Part shown: piece after piece, positions 29,905-38,180 of the stretch
How the letters are laid out: every line of letters begins with the position of its first letter
Position numbering within the stretch: position 1 is the stretch's first letter
DNA from: Cytophagaceae bacterium
GTDB lineage: Bacteria; Bacteroidota; Bacteroidia; Cytophagales; Cytophagaceae
Reading direction: 5' to 3'
Assembly (NCBI GenBank): GCA_021151805.1
Contig: JAGKWN010000034.1
Coordinates: 1-38,180, forward strand
Length of the DNA stretch: 38,180 nucleotides
Notes under the pieces: model-generated
The model's input: only the letters and a program-made list of their open reading frames with translations
What the model was told of the DNA's origin: nothing
Databases searched by the model: none
Program-made: the position numbers and the translations under genes

Positions 29905-31104
29905 ATGAAAACCAAAACAACAGAAAATCTATTTGCTGATCGCGTAGCAAATGTGCCGCAGTCATTTATCCGTGAAATATTAAAGGTTGCGTCGAATCCC
30001 GCCATTACATCATTTGCCGGAGGTTTGCCTAATCCGGCATTTTTTCCAGTAAAGGAATTAGAACAATGTGCATCACGTGTATTCCGTCAGCAGGGAATGC
30101 AGGCCCTGCAGTATGCGTCAACAGAGGGTTATTATCCCTTGCGGGAATTTATTTCCGAACGTTACCGACAGCGGTATAATCTGGATATACCACCGGAGCA
30201 GATATTAATCACCAACGGTTCTCAACAGGCATTGGATCTGATCGGAAAAATATTCATCAATCCCGGCGATCATGTATTGCTTGAGCGGCCCACGTATCTT
30301 GGCGCATTGCAGTGTTTATCTATGTTTCAGCCAACGTTCCAGGAAGTACAGTTGAATGCAGACGGAATAGATATAGGTGACTTAGAGGATCAGCTTTGGT
30401 CTAATCCGATCAAACTGTTTTATGGGATTCCGAATTTTCAGAATCCTACAGGCATTCGCTATAGCGCAGATGTTCGCCAACAGGCTGTTGATATATTGAG
30501 TCGTTACAATACCTATGTAATAGAAGATGATCCGTATGGTGACATATTCTTTGATGAAACAGAACTGCCGCCATTGTATGCATACATGCCGGAAAAAACA
30601 ATTCTGTTGGGTTCATTTTCTAAAACCATTGCTCCGGGAATGCGCCTGGGCTGGATGGTTGCCAATCCGGAAATCATTCGTAAAGCAACCATCATGAAAC
30701 AGGCGTCTGACCTGCATTCAGGAAATTTAACACAATATATTTTACATGAATTCCTGACGATGTATTCTCTGGATGCACATATCAAAAAAATACAGGATAC
30801 ATACCGGTTTCAGCGTGATACCATGATCAGCTGCCTGAAACAATATTTTCCTGCAACGGTTGAATATACACATCCACAGGGAGGAATGTTTACATGGGTT
30901 ACATTGCCTGAAGAAATAACAGCGCGCGAATTGCTGGCAAAAGCGATTGAACAGAACATAATCTTTGTGCCCGGGGATTCTTTCTATGCAAGAAATCCCG
31001 ATACACAAACCCTGCGCTTGAATTATTCAAATGTAGACGAAGCAACCATGCGCAAAGCCATGAATACACTTGGCGGCATGGTTGCGGGGTTAGTAGAAGC
31101 CTGA
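29905..31104 (+). CDS. PLP-dependent aminotransferase (LysN/MocR-core type)
   Basis: A 399-residue class I/II aminotransferase of the group containing 2-aminoadipate and broad branched-chain/aromatic transaminases, without the GntR DNA-binding part of MocR regulators. Motifs are ITSFAGGLPNPAFFP, LQYASTEGYYPLREFI, LITNGSQQALDLIG, ERPTYLGALQ, YGIPNFQNPTG, VIEDDPYGDI, the PLP lysine in GSFSKTIAPGMRLGW (Lys240), and LRLNYSN with the carboxylate-binding Arg. The gene is preceded by two serial attenuators rich in Val and Ala codons, pointing to a role in valine (perhaps valine-pyruvate/alanine) transamination; this specificity is inferred, not shown. A 62-residue gene follows after 24 nt. Confidence 0.9.
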   Translation: MKTKTTENLFADRVANVPQSFIREILKVASNPAITSFAGGLPNPAFFPVKELEQCASRVFRQQGMQALQYASTEGYYPLREFISERYRQRYNLDIPPEQILITNGSQQALDLIGKIFINPGDHVLLERPTYLGALQCLSMFQPTFQEVQLNADGIDIGDLEDQLWSNPIKLFYGIPNFQNPTGIRYSADVRQQAVDILSRYNTYVIEDDPYGDIFFDETELPPLYAYMPEKTILLGSFSKTIAPGMRLGWMVANPEIIRKATIMKQASDLHSGNLTQYILHEFLTMYSLDAHIKKIQDTYRFQRDTMISCLKQYFPATVEYTHPQGGMFTWVTLPEEITARELLAKAIEQNIIFVPGDSFYARNPDTQTLRLNYSNVDEATMRKAMNTLGGMVAGLVEA

Positions 31105-31128
31105 TCGGTAATATATTTTTTTACTAGT

Positions 31129-31317
31129 ATGAGAAATAGATTACTGAACTCTGGCCGCAACATAGAAGTAGCGGCCAGAGAAACTATGTTTTTAGTTCAG
31201 CGGACTGTGGGGGGTGTTTTAAATTTGGGTAGCGCAAAAGCGTCGATGCGCTATAAACGATGGCTGGTTAAAAGCAGAAAAGATTTTTATGTAATGGTTA
31301 AAAATTACAAACGGTAA
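31129..31317 (+). CDS. Small basic protein, function unknown
   Basis: A 62-residue protein with many Arg and Lys residues (MRNRLLNSGRNIEVAARETM, FLVQRTVGGVLNLGSAKASM, RYKRWLVKSRKDFYVMVKNYKR). There is no signal peptide or clear membrane segment. It could bind nucleic acid or membranes, but no family is recognised. It starts 24 nt after the aminotransferase and is closed by an intrinsic terminator, so it is the last gene of the attenuator-controlled unit. Coding status rests on a good ATG, the fit between two genes' signals, and the terminator just after its stop. Confidence 0.6.
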   Translation: MRNRLLNSGRNIEVAARETMFLVQRTVGGVLNLGSAKASMRYKRWLVKSRKDFYVMVKNYKR

Positions 31318-31322
31318 ATAAG

Positions 31323-31357
31323 ATTGATTTAGTGTTTCGTAAAAAGAAATGCTAAAT
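31323..31357 (+). terminator. Intrinsic terminator of the aminotransferase unit
   Basis: ATTGATTTAG (31323-31332) pairs with CTAAATCAAT (31342-31351), with an inner TTTC/GAAA pairing and a seven-T run (31351-31357). Confidence 0.85.
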
Positions 31358-31430
31358 CAATTTTTTTATATGTACTGGTCTGAAATTTATGGTATATTTA
31401 TTTTTCGGCTTTTTAATACATCAGTTTGAT

Positions 31431-32165
31431 ATGAAAAAATATATTTCAGGTTGTCTGTTATTTGTTCTTGCATTTTCCCTGCATGCAGAACGTATTATTC
31501 AGAAAGGAAAATTTTCCATCGTTATTGCATCCGATACACTTTATCCGGAAGAATACTATAGATTATATGTTGATCTCACACAGATTCCCGACGCAAAAGT
31601 ATTCAGGAACGGAATGCCTGTTCCTGTAGATAGCAGTAGCCATAAAGCTTATATAAGATTCAAGGTTTCGAGCACATCTTTTGATATAGATGATAATGGA
31701 TACCAACGTTTTACATTATATGTTAAAACCGATAAAAAAACGTTTGTTGAAGAAGTGCCCTATATTGTGAAAAGAACGCCGGTTAAAAAGTATTTAGTAA
31801 AAGATTCTGTTGAGTATTTTTTAGCAGAAAATACTGCCTACAGAAATATTAAGCTATTGAATGATTTCTCTGTATATGAAAATTTTAAAGAATATTTAAA
31901 AGGAAAACTTTTTCTACATGAGCATTTGGGTCAGCTTTCAATGACTGTTATTATTGATTCTAACGGAAAAGTTGTCAGATATGATTGTATCAGAAATACA
32001 TACTTTGATATACCCAAAGAGAAGTTTGATAAAATAATTGCTGCATACCATGTACCAAAGACTATGATAAAACCGTATGAATTTAAATTCGGTATTGAAG
32101 TATTTACTTTTAAGGGATACATTGAAAATGTATTTTATGAATATGGTGCCGTTATGGATTTTTAA
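31431..32165 (+). CDS. Exported protein, function unknown
   Basis: A 244-residue protein with signal peptide MKKYISGCLLFVLAFSLHA. The frame opens at 31389, but only ATG 31431 gives a proper signal peptide. The C-terminal part (LGQLSMTVIIDSNGKVVRYD ... FDKIIAAYHVPKTMIKPYEFKFGIEVFTFKG, split here) recalls the TonB C-terminal pattern in which a secreted domain ends in a beta-alpha-beta unit, but similarity is weak. It is rich in Lys and Tyr. It lies between the attenuator unit and the cellulase gene without visible operon partners. Confidence 0.75.
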   Translation: MKKYISGCLLFVLAFSLHAERIIQKGKFSIVIASDTLYPEEYYRLYVDLTQIPDAKVFRNGMPVPVDSSSHKAYIRFKVSSTSFDIDDNGYQRFTLYVKTDKKTFVEEVPYIVKRTPVKKYLVKDSVEYFLAENTAYRNIKLLNDFSVYENFKEYLKGKLFLHEHLGQLSMTVIIDSNGKVVRYDCIRNTYFDIPKEKFDKIIAAYHVPKTMIKPYEFKFGIEVFTFKGYIENVFYEYGAVMDF

Positions 32166-32253
32166 TCCTGTTGTATATTTATACGCAGTAATTCATTTTT
32201 TTATATTAAACACCATCCGGAAAATACCTGAGTAAGATTGAATTCAGAATATG

Positions 32254-32261
32254 TATATTTG
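32254..32261 (+). promoter_or_regulatory. -7 promoter element of the GH9 cellulase gene
   Basis: TATATTTG matches TAnnTTTG fully, 52 nt before the ATG. No good TTG/TTTG element stands 20 nt upstream (the nearest TTG is 13 nt away), so the promoter is only partly consensus. Confidence 0.4.
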
Positions 32262-32313
32262 TCAGTTGTTTAAAATGTTAAATAGTTTCTTATAAATTAA
32301 TTTCCCCATATCA

Positions 32314-35262
32314 ATGAAGATTTCCAGCTATCCAAAAACAAAAGAGAATTTTTGTATTTCCTTCATTAGAAAAATTGTACCAGTACTTTTTATTTTATTC
32401 CTGACAATTAATTTATCCCTGCAAGGGCAAACCGTTAGCGATAATATTCGATTGAACCAGGTGGGTTACTACCCCAATTTAGAAAAGAAAGTTTATGTAG
32501 CAGGAGGAGCTGCTGCTGCCGGTTTTTCAGTACAGTCATTGGATCATGCAACCACTTATTATACAGGTTCCCTTGGTAGTACGGGAATTGCAGATTTTAG
32601 TGCTTTTACTACACCGGGAAAATATGTAATTAATGTTGCGGGTACCGGCTATTCTATGCCATTTTCGATTCATGCAGAAGTTTTAAATGAACTATCAGTC
32701 GCTGCTATAAAAGGATATTATTATAAACGTGCCTCAACTGCCATTACGAGTCAGTATGGCGGTGTGTATGCCCGTACAGCGGGACACCCGGATACGCAGG
32801 TGATGATTCATGCATCCGCTGCAAGTGCTGCAAGACCTGAAGGAACAATTGTATCTGCGCCTAAGGGGTGGTATGATGCCGGTGATTATAATTGTTATGT
32901 TGTGAATTCAAACATCACGACTTATACGCTGTTATCTGCTTATGAACATTTTCAATCGTATTATGACACATTAAAATTAAACATTCCAGAAACCGGAAAT
33001 AGCATGCCGGATATTCTGGATGAAATAAAATGGAATCTGGATTGGATGCTGGCTATGCAGGATCCTTCTGATGGTGGAGTGTATGATAAAAAGACTACAG
33101 CTGCGTTCAGTGAATTTGTAATGCCGGCAGCTGATCAGGCACAACGATATATGGTTGGGAAATCTCAGGGATCAACGTTTGGTTTTGCAGCAGTCATGGC
33201 TGTAGCGTATAGAGTTTACCTGCCGTATGATGCTGCCTACGCAAATCAATGTCTGGAAGCATCTAAAAAAGCATATGCCTGCACTGCAAGTTTGTCGTAC
33301 TCCACGAACCCTCCAGGTATATCTACAGGAGTATATAATAGTCAGTCGAATGAAAAAGCGTGGGCTGGTGTTGAATTATATATATCAACAAAAGATGATG
33401 CGTATTATGTTCCTAACTATCAATTATTCTGTCAATATGAGCCGAAATGGTATCAAGTGAATACCGTAGGACTCATGTCGCTGGTGCATCATAGGAAAAG
33501 CCTTACAGCTATTGGTCTTGCAGATACTACAACTATAAAAAATAAGTTGCTTTCCTTTGCAAACGCTAATCGTTCAAATTTAGGTTTTACAAGTTTATTT
33601 TCAGGCGAGTGGGGCAGTAATTCATTTGCACTTAATGCAGGGATGATGGACATGTGTGCTTATTTGCTTACTAAAGATAAGGCCTATCTGAATTCTGCCA
33701 TTTATATAATGGATTATGTATTAGGAAAAAATGGGGCAGGTTATTGTTTTGTAACATCATTCGGAAGTAAAAGAGTGATGCATCCGCACGATAGGATTTC
33801 AAGTGCAGATGGTATTGCTGAACCAATACCTGGATGGGTTGTAGGTGGGGGTTCATCTTATGTAGACGTTGAAGAAAGATATGACCTGAATGAAGTAGCC
33901 ATTAACTGGAATGCACCTTTAGTATTTTTAAGCGGAGGATTGCAATATGTGAATCGTACAGATTTGAGTCCAGTTATCAAAGTAATGAACGGAACAGAAA
34001 CGGTTGCGACAAATGGTACACTACAATTGGGATCTTCCATTGTTCAAACGGAATCAGATAAAATCACGCTGACCATTAAAAATGCAGGTGGCATATCGTT
34101 GCAGGTATCAGCTATACTGGCAACAACCGGTTTGCATGTAAGTGCGCCAGACCCGGCAGGACTAATCGTTCCGGGTACCAGTGCTACGTTTACCGTTTCA
34201 GCTACTCCTTCAAACCCAGGATTGAATACTGGGACTATTAAGATTGTAACAAATGATTTGCAAACTCCTCAGTTCCTCATAAACGTAAGCGTAAAAGGCA
34301 GACCCGACGGTGAGCCTTTTCTGGAAGTGCTAAATGGGTCAGATCTGATATCCTCCGATAATGAGCCGGTGTTATTATTAGGTTCTTCTGAAAAAAATGT
34401 AGCAGTTGATCCGGTTACCATTACACTGAGCAATGGCGGTACGCAACCACTCACTATTTCTTCTGTAACAAGCACGGCAGGGTTTGTAGTAAGTTCAGCA
34501 GAGCCGGCGGGGGATATTGCTGTTGATGGTTCTGCGTCCTTTACAATTACAGGAACTCCCGCTCATACAGGTATCAATGAAGGCATCATTACAATCAAAT
34601 CAAATGATCCTTTACACTCCGTATTTTTGTTGAATGTTGGGGTGACAGGACTTGGACCGGTATTGAGAATCTATCAGAATAATATTCCTTACACAAATAA
34701 TCCGGCGGAATATATTTTCTCTCCTTCGGTTGTGCAGGGCAACCAAAGCACTCCGGTTGAATTTGTAATGAAAAATGAAGGGACAGCTGCGCTTATACTT
34801 GATGCTCCTGTTATCACAGGTCCATTTGAACTTGTGGGGCAGATACCATCTTCTTTGGATGCAAATACGCAAGCAACTTTTTCAGTCATATTTAAGCCTT
34901 TAACTACCGGCACGCTGCAGGGGGCAATAAATTTTACTGATGGCGAAGATCAAACATTCACATTGGATCTTTCAGGTACAGGCATATTAGCTACCGGTAC
35001 TTCCGGTTCATTGGCAGCAGATGCTTTTACAATCAGTCCGAATCCAACCAAACAGGATATGTATGTTCAAATCAATGGGGCATTTAATAATGTATCCATC
35101 AATGTATACAACACGTTAGGAGAGCTGGTACTTTCAGCAGCATTGAATGATGCTGACAATACGTTAGTGCCATTAACGCTTAGAAACAAAGCGGCAGGTA
35201 TGTATCTTGTTGAAGTAAGTACTGATCAGGGTAGCAGTGTAAAAAGAATTATCAAGGAATAA
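32314..35262 (+). CDS. Secreted GH9 endoglucanase with T9SS sorting domain
   Basis: A 982-residue cellulase. Signal peptide around residues 20-38 (IVPVLFILFLTINLSLQGQ); N-terminal Ig-like domain of CelD type (about 42-120; IRLNQVGYYPNLEKKVYV); GH9 catalytic domain (about 125-550) with the base/nucleophile region GWYDAGDYNCY (Asp188, Asp191), HPHDR (His490-Arg494) and the acid Glu527 in DLNEVAINWNAP. Three tandem choice-of-anchor/ASH-like beta-sandwich modules follow (about 555-665, 670-775, 785-895), each ending NVSVKG, NVGVTG or DLSGTG. The C-terminal ~75 residues (FTISPNPTKQDMYVQI...VKRIIKE) are a type A T9SS sorting domain. It should act outside the cell or on its surface on beta-1,4-glucan. 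It converges on the M6 protease gene. Confidence 0.95.
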   Translation: MKISSYPKTKENFCISFIRKIVPVLFILFLTINLSLQGQTVSDNIRLNQVGYYPNLEKKVYVAGGAAAAGFSVQSLDHATTYYTGSLGSTGIADFSAFTTPGKYVINVAGTGYSMPFSIHAEVLNELSVAAIKGYYYKRASTAITSQYGGVYARTAGHPDTQVMIHASAASAARPEGTIVSAPKGWYDAGDYNCYVVNSNITTYTLLSAYEHFQSYYDTLKLNIPETGNSMPDILDEIKWNLDWMLAMQDPSDGGVYDKKTTAAFSEFVMPAADQAQRYMVGKSQGSTFGFAAVMAVAYRVYLPYDAAYANQCLEASKKAYACTASLSYSTNPPGISTGVYNSQSNEKAWAGVELYISTKDDAYYVPNYQLFCQYEPKWYQVNTVGLMSLVHHRKSLTAIGLADTTTIKNKLLSFANANRSNLGFTSLFSGEWGSNSFALNAGMMDMCAYLLTKDKAYLNSAIYIMDYVLGKNGAGYCFVTSFGSKRVMHPHDRISSADGIAEPIPGWVVGGGSSYVDVEERYDLNEVAINWNAPLVFLSGGLQYVNRTDLSPVIKVMNGTETVATNGTLQLGSSIVQTESDKITLTIKNAGGISLQVSAILATTGLHVSAPDPAGLIVPGTSATFTVSATPSNPGLNTGTIKIVTNDLQTPQFLINVSVKGRPDGEPFLEVLNGSDLISSDNEPVLLLGSSEKNVAVDPVTITLSNGGTQPLTISSVTSTAGFVVSSAEPAGDIAVDGSASFTITGTPAHTGINEGIITIKSNDPLHSVFLLNVGVTGLGPVLRIYQNNIPYTNNPAEYIFSPSVVQGNQSTPVEFVMKNEGTAALILDAPVITGPFELVGQIPSSLDANTQATFSVIFKPLTTGTLQGAINFTDGEDQTFTLDLSGTGILATGTSGSLAADAFTISPNPTKQDMYVQINGAFNNVSINVYNTLGELVLSAALNDADNTLVPLTLRNKAAGMYLVEVSTDQGSSVKRIIKE

Positions 35263-35280
35263 GTAACCTTATGTTAGCGT

Positions 35281-35320
35281 AAATAAAAAACGTCTCCATG
35301 ACAGGAGGCGTTTTTTATTT
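35281..35320. terminator. Bidirectional intrinsic terminator
   Basis: A 17-bp stem, AAATAAAAAACGTCTCC (35281-35297) against 35304-35320, with one G-U pair and a 6-nt loop. It separates the convergent cellulase and protease genes. Confidence 0.92.
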
Positions 35321-35335
35321 ATCACAGAAAAAATA

Positions 35336-37522
35336 TTATTCAGTTACAACCAATTTTTTAACAGCAACATTACTGTCTTGTGTAACAGTTACCAGGTAGA
35401 AGCCTTTCGCAAGTGTACTGATGTTTAAATCAATACTGTTTGAGCTCGTTGTATAAGGAACTGAGATACGTTGGCCCTGTTCATTCACAATACTCACAGT
35501 AGCTGATTCAAGCTCCATGTCTGAAGTTATGTGTACGGCATCTGTAGCCGGGTTCGGAGAAAGGCTGGTACCTGCTGAAATATCCGTTGTTCCAGCAATT
35601 CTTGCCTGTGTATAACCACATGCAGGAGGAGTCGCATCGTTGCTGAAGTAAATGGTAAAGTCGCCGTTTTTATTTACCAGCACAAAATTTCCATTGTTCG
35701 TGATAACATAATATTCTCCATCAAGTCCGGGAATGCCCGTATTAGTAAATGTAACAGATGGAGAAGGCGAGTTGAATGAATAGGTAGCTTTTGTTTTCAG
35801 GTCAATATAGTAAGGCGCTGTATTGAACAGATTGAAAGAGAAGTTCCACAATCCATTGTTTTGTAAATCCCAGTGAATAGCGAAAAAGCTTACAGCAGAA
35901 AGGTTCGGTCCGCCATCACCAAGTACATATGCATGTGTGTATTGTTTATACATGATGGATGGTAAAGCTGTTGCCAGCGGTGCACCGTAAGTACATTGTT
36001 CAGGGCCCCCAAGTTTGAAGGTCATGGTTTCACCTATACCGCTTACATTGTGAAGGCGGATACCTGAATTGGAACCATCCCACCAGTGGGCATCGGGCAG
36101 GGTACCATCGTTAAATCTTGTTTTGTAACCCGCTTTGTATAAGTCTCCATAACCACCAGTGCCGTTGTTATTTTCTAAATCGAATAAACCATCAGCCTGT
36201 TCAAGTGAAATGAAGAAATGGCGCGCCTGCGTCATTTCATTGAAGCTGTTGTTTCCGGTTTTATCAACATGCCAGATCATAAGCCCTTCGTCTGGAAGGG
36301 ACTCGCTGCGGCCAGTACGTGTTCTGCTTTCGATCACAAACAATTCATTGCTGTTGGCCGGGTTGTTGATGATATAGGATTGATTCAGGTTAGACTGTGT
36401 TGTGTAAGTACCTGTTGCCCCGGTAAGGTCTGTATAGCTTTCCCAGCCCGCATCAATTCTTAAGTAGGCATTTGGAGGTACAGGGTTTGTTGCAGCTCCC
36501 TGGTAAGCCATCAGGCAATAGCCGCCCACACCTGTAGAATTGTAATCATAATCATACAGATCGGGCCAGTGCATCAGCATATGTCCGTTCTCATGGCAGG
36601 TTGTTGCTATGGTAAGATTATCACCTATGTTTGTCATCTGGTAGGAGCCAGAGTTTACACCATCGGCACTGAAGCCATAATAGCCGCCGGAATGCGGCCA
36701 TAGTCCCTTAGCCCAACCCATAGTTGGATAGCCTGCATACATCAGGTTGATTGCACGGATAGAAGTTCCTTCAACAGACAAGGTAGAGAAGTCGAAACCT
36801 TGTGCATCTGCCCAGGTCAATGCTTCGTGAATCAAATCCGTTACATGTGGGTTAATGGTATCTTCATAATATGTTTTTGGATGTATAGCTCTGTAATAGC
36901 CCAATACATCGTTGGTATAGCTTAATTGGTTTTCCGATACAGCCAGATAGTAATCATGAATAGATCCATTGTTTCCGAAATCACTATAACCTACTTCGTT
37001 ATAGAACCGGTCGATTGAATCTCTGCCAATGACAGATGGTTGATCAGAAAAATCAATCAGGATCGTAAGACCTTTAACGTTTCCATTCAGCGGAGCTGCG
37101 GTGCGTAGTGAAGAACTGCGCTGGCTGATAGCGGCTGGCGGTACCGGCAATAAGCGGGCGCGGTTTGCTGCACGTATTTTATTTGCCGCAGTCGCGTTGA
37201 TATCAATTCCTTTTGGTATGCCTGGTAAATTAACAGCTGCTCCGGTATAAACAATGCCTGTCGACAATAAAGAATTTCCATCTGCTGAAAGCACTGCATA
37301 CGATATCCACCCGGCCGTATCTCTTGTAAGCGTGTAACCATCGATACTTTCTACACGCTGATAAAATTCATCACCCCATACTTTCACTGTGACAAGGCTG
37401 GCATCAGGTTGCTTGAATTTAAATTCAGTTCCGAAATAAGGTGCTGCCTGAGCAGCAAAAATTACAAAAAAAGCACACACGATCGTTACGAACGTTTTAG
37501 GTGCCGCATATATTTTTTTCAT
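35336..37522 (-). CDS. Secreted M6-family metalloprotease with T9SS sorting domain
   Basis: A 728-residue protein with signal peptide (MKKIYAAPKTFVTIVCAFFV, then IFAAQA), an N-terminal propeptide-like region, an M6 (immune inhibitor A-like) peptidase domain with zinc site TTCHENGHMLMHWPDLYD (His310, Glu311, His314), and a T9SS type A sorting domain at the end (SLSPNPATDAVHITSD ... GFYLVTVTQDSNVAVKKLVVTE, split here). A separate beta-rich module (about 540-640; FFAIHWDLQNNGLWNFSFNL) lies between. The frame opens at 37588, but ATG 37522 gives a standard signal peptide. It is probably exported through T9SS and processed to work outside the cell. Confidence 0.93.
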   Translation of the reverse strand: MKKIYAAPKTFVTIVCAFFVIFAAQAAPYFGTEFKFKQPDASLVTVKVWGDEFYQRVESIDGYTLTRDTAGWISYAVLSADGNSLLSTGIVYTGAAVNLPGIPKGIDINATAANKIRAANRARLLPVPPAAISQRSSSLRTAAPLNGNVKGLTILIDFSDQPSVIGRDSIDRFYNEVGYSDFGNNGSIHDYYLAVSENQLSYTNDVLGYYRAIHPKTYYEDTINPHVTDLIHEALTWADAQGFDFSTLSVEGTSIRAINLMYAGYPTMGWAKGLWPHSGGYYGFSADGVNSGSYQMTNIGDNLTIATTCHENGHMLMHWPDLYDYDYNSTGVGGYCLMAYQGAATNPVPPNAYLRIDAGWESYTDLTGATGTYTTQSNLNQSYIINNPANSNELFVIESRTRTGRSESLPDEGLMIWHVDKTGNNSFNEMTQARHFFISLEQADGLFDLENNNGTGGYGDLYKAGYKTRFNDGTLPDAHWWDGSNSGIRLHNVSGIGETMTFKLGGPEQCTYGAPLATALPSIMYKQYTHAYVLGDGGPNLSAVSFFAIHWDLQNNGLWNFSFNLFNTAPYYIDLKTKATYSFNSPSPSVTFTNTGIPGLDGEYYVITNNGNFVLVNKNGDFTIYFSNDATPPACGYTQARIAGTTDISAGTSLSPNPATDAVHITSDMELESATVSIVNEQGQRISVPYTTSSNSIDLNISTLAKGFYLVTVTQDSNVAVKKLVVTE

Positions 37523-37585
37523 ATAATACAGTTGTTTAAATCGAACTAATAAAATTGAAGTGAAATAAAAATAATTGGTTGGTAT

Positions 37586-37609
37586 CATTCTGTTGCGAAA
37601 AACAGAATG
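37586..37609. promoter_or_regulatory. Hairpin upstream of the M6 protease gene
   Basis: CATTCTGTT (37586-37594), GCGAAA loop, AACAGAATG (37601-37609): a perfect 9-bp stem 64 nt before the protease ATG on the minus strand. There is no T run on either side in terminator position, so it may be an operator or a structured 5' leader. Confidence 0.5.
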
Positions 37610-38180
37610 TCAAAAAAACATTTTATTCATCCTGTATTCAAATTGAATTAAGGGATGTATCGTATTTCATTTTTTTATGATCATAGCTTTTAGAAATAGG
37701 GTGAAATGAATTGTTACGGTTTCAATCTGTTGTATACATACAATTGAATAACTAATATAGAACAGTATATTTTAGAAGCAATGAATAAATATTTCATTTG
37801 ATTATTTTTTAACAATCGTTTAACTCCTGTAATGACGAGGGTTTAAACATGTATTAGAATACAAAAACAAATTATATGAATTGTTCAAAAGTATGATACC
37901 TGTGCAAACAATGTTGTTTTAACATAGGAATGGTAGATGTTTAGATGCATGTGTTTTCTTGTATTTTGAAAAATGTGTATGAGAATTTATTCCAATTTTT
38001 AAATACAAGATGAATCAAAAGGTTAATGGCGCGTAAATAAATTTTATGAAATGAATAATGATGAAATCTTTTTTTGATAAGAGATTTGATAGCGATCAAT
38101 AGATGCTTTATTCTGAAAATTCTATCCGTAAAATAATTTGTATTTTTTTTGAATTTTCCGGCTTTTTGAGGGTTTTATTC
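37610..38180. other. AT-rich region without recognisable gene
   Basis: About 570 nt with no ORF of useful length on either strand and no RNA gene I can recognise. A small AAACAATGTTGTTT palindrome (37902-37920 region) and an AAATCT...AGATTT inverted repeat (about 38061-38086) are the only structures noticed. It probably holds upstream regulatory sequence for the protease gene and for a gene beyond the window. Confidence 0.5.

Noticed and set aside
1..38180. tRNA, rRNA, CRISPR array or prophage genes
   Set aside because: No cloverleaf-like segment, rRNA signature, regularly spaced direct repeat or phage structural gene was noticed in reading both strands.

Overview
The window looks like a chromosomal segment of a Bacteroidota bacterium, most likely a Cytophaga-like cellulose degrader. 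The support is: two secreted proteins with C-terminal type IX secretion (T9SS) sorting domains, one of them a GH9 cellulase; Bacteroidota-type promoters (TTG/TTTG, about 20 nt, TAnnTTTG) at several places; many short lipoproteins; imelysin and HTTM-domain genes; and several families of short AT-rich dispersed repeats. Naming a genus is inference. Nothing looks like a phage, integrative element, CRISPR array, rRNA or tRNA.

Layout. 1-5090: ftsY (5' end outside the window), a lipoprotein, rimO, a MORN-repeat protein and a DEAD-box helicase with a DbpA-type RNA-binding tail. 5095-7942 (minus): a tight operon of a GlmU-like nucleotidyltransferase, galactokinase and an aldose epimerase. 8086-16027: a putative iron-related locus with an orphan LuxR-type regulator whose receiver Asp is replaced by Glu, two imelysin-like lipoproteins, a di-haem oxidoreductase and an HTTM membrane protein, with a C-terminal processing protease inserted on the other strand. 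A family of TTTAGA-N5-TCTAAA-like sites lies in its promoters. 16211-20875: a hemerythrin/RIC-like protein, ruvX, def, a secreted protein, and a transaminase overlapping an omega-amidase. 20996-24618: small secreted proteins, murF and a haem-binding protein. 24677-28654 (minus): a five-gene run arsR, thioredoxin-like ferredoxin, HAD nucleotidase, pruA, araC. 28793-31317: a secreted protein, then a regulatory leader and an aminotransferase. 31431-37522: a secreted protein and the convergent T9SS pair GH9 cellulase and M6 metalloprotease. The last ~660 bases hold no gene.

The most unusual feature is 29521-29876. One strong promoter is followed by two short leader ORFs (24 and 31 codons) in series, each followed by its own intrinsic terminator. 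In each case the last leader codons are complementary to the 5' arm of the terminator, so an antiterminator can form. Both leaders are rich in Val and Ala codons, and the next gene is a PLP aminotransferase. This reads as a double, serial ribosome-mediated attenuator that may sense valine (and alanine) supply.

Other points worth attention are a possible galT-independent galactose salvage operon, dispersed repeats that supply stop codons to several genes, a heptanucleotide array in the def promoter region, and an ArsR operator that overlaps its own promoter and start codon.
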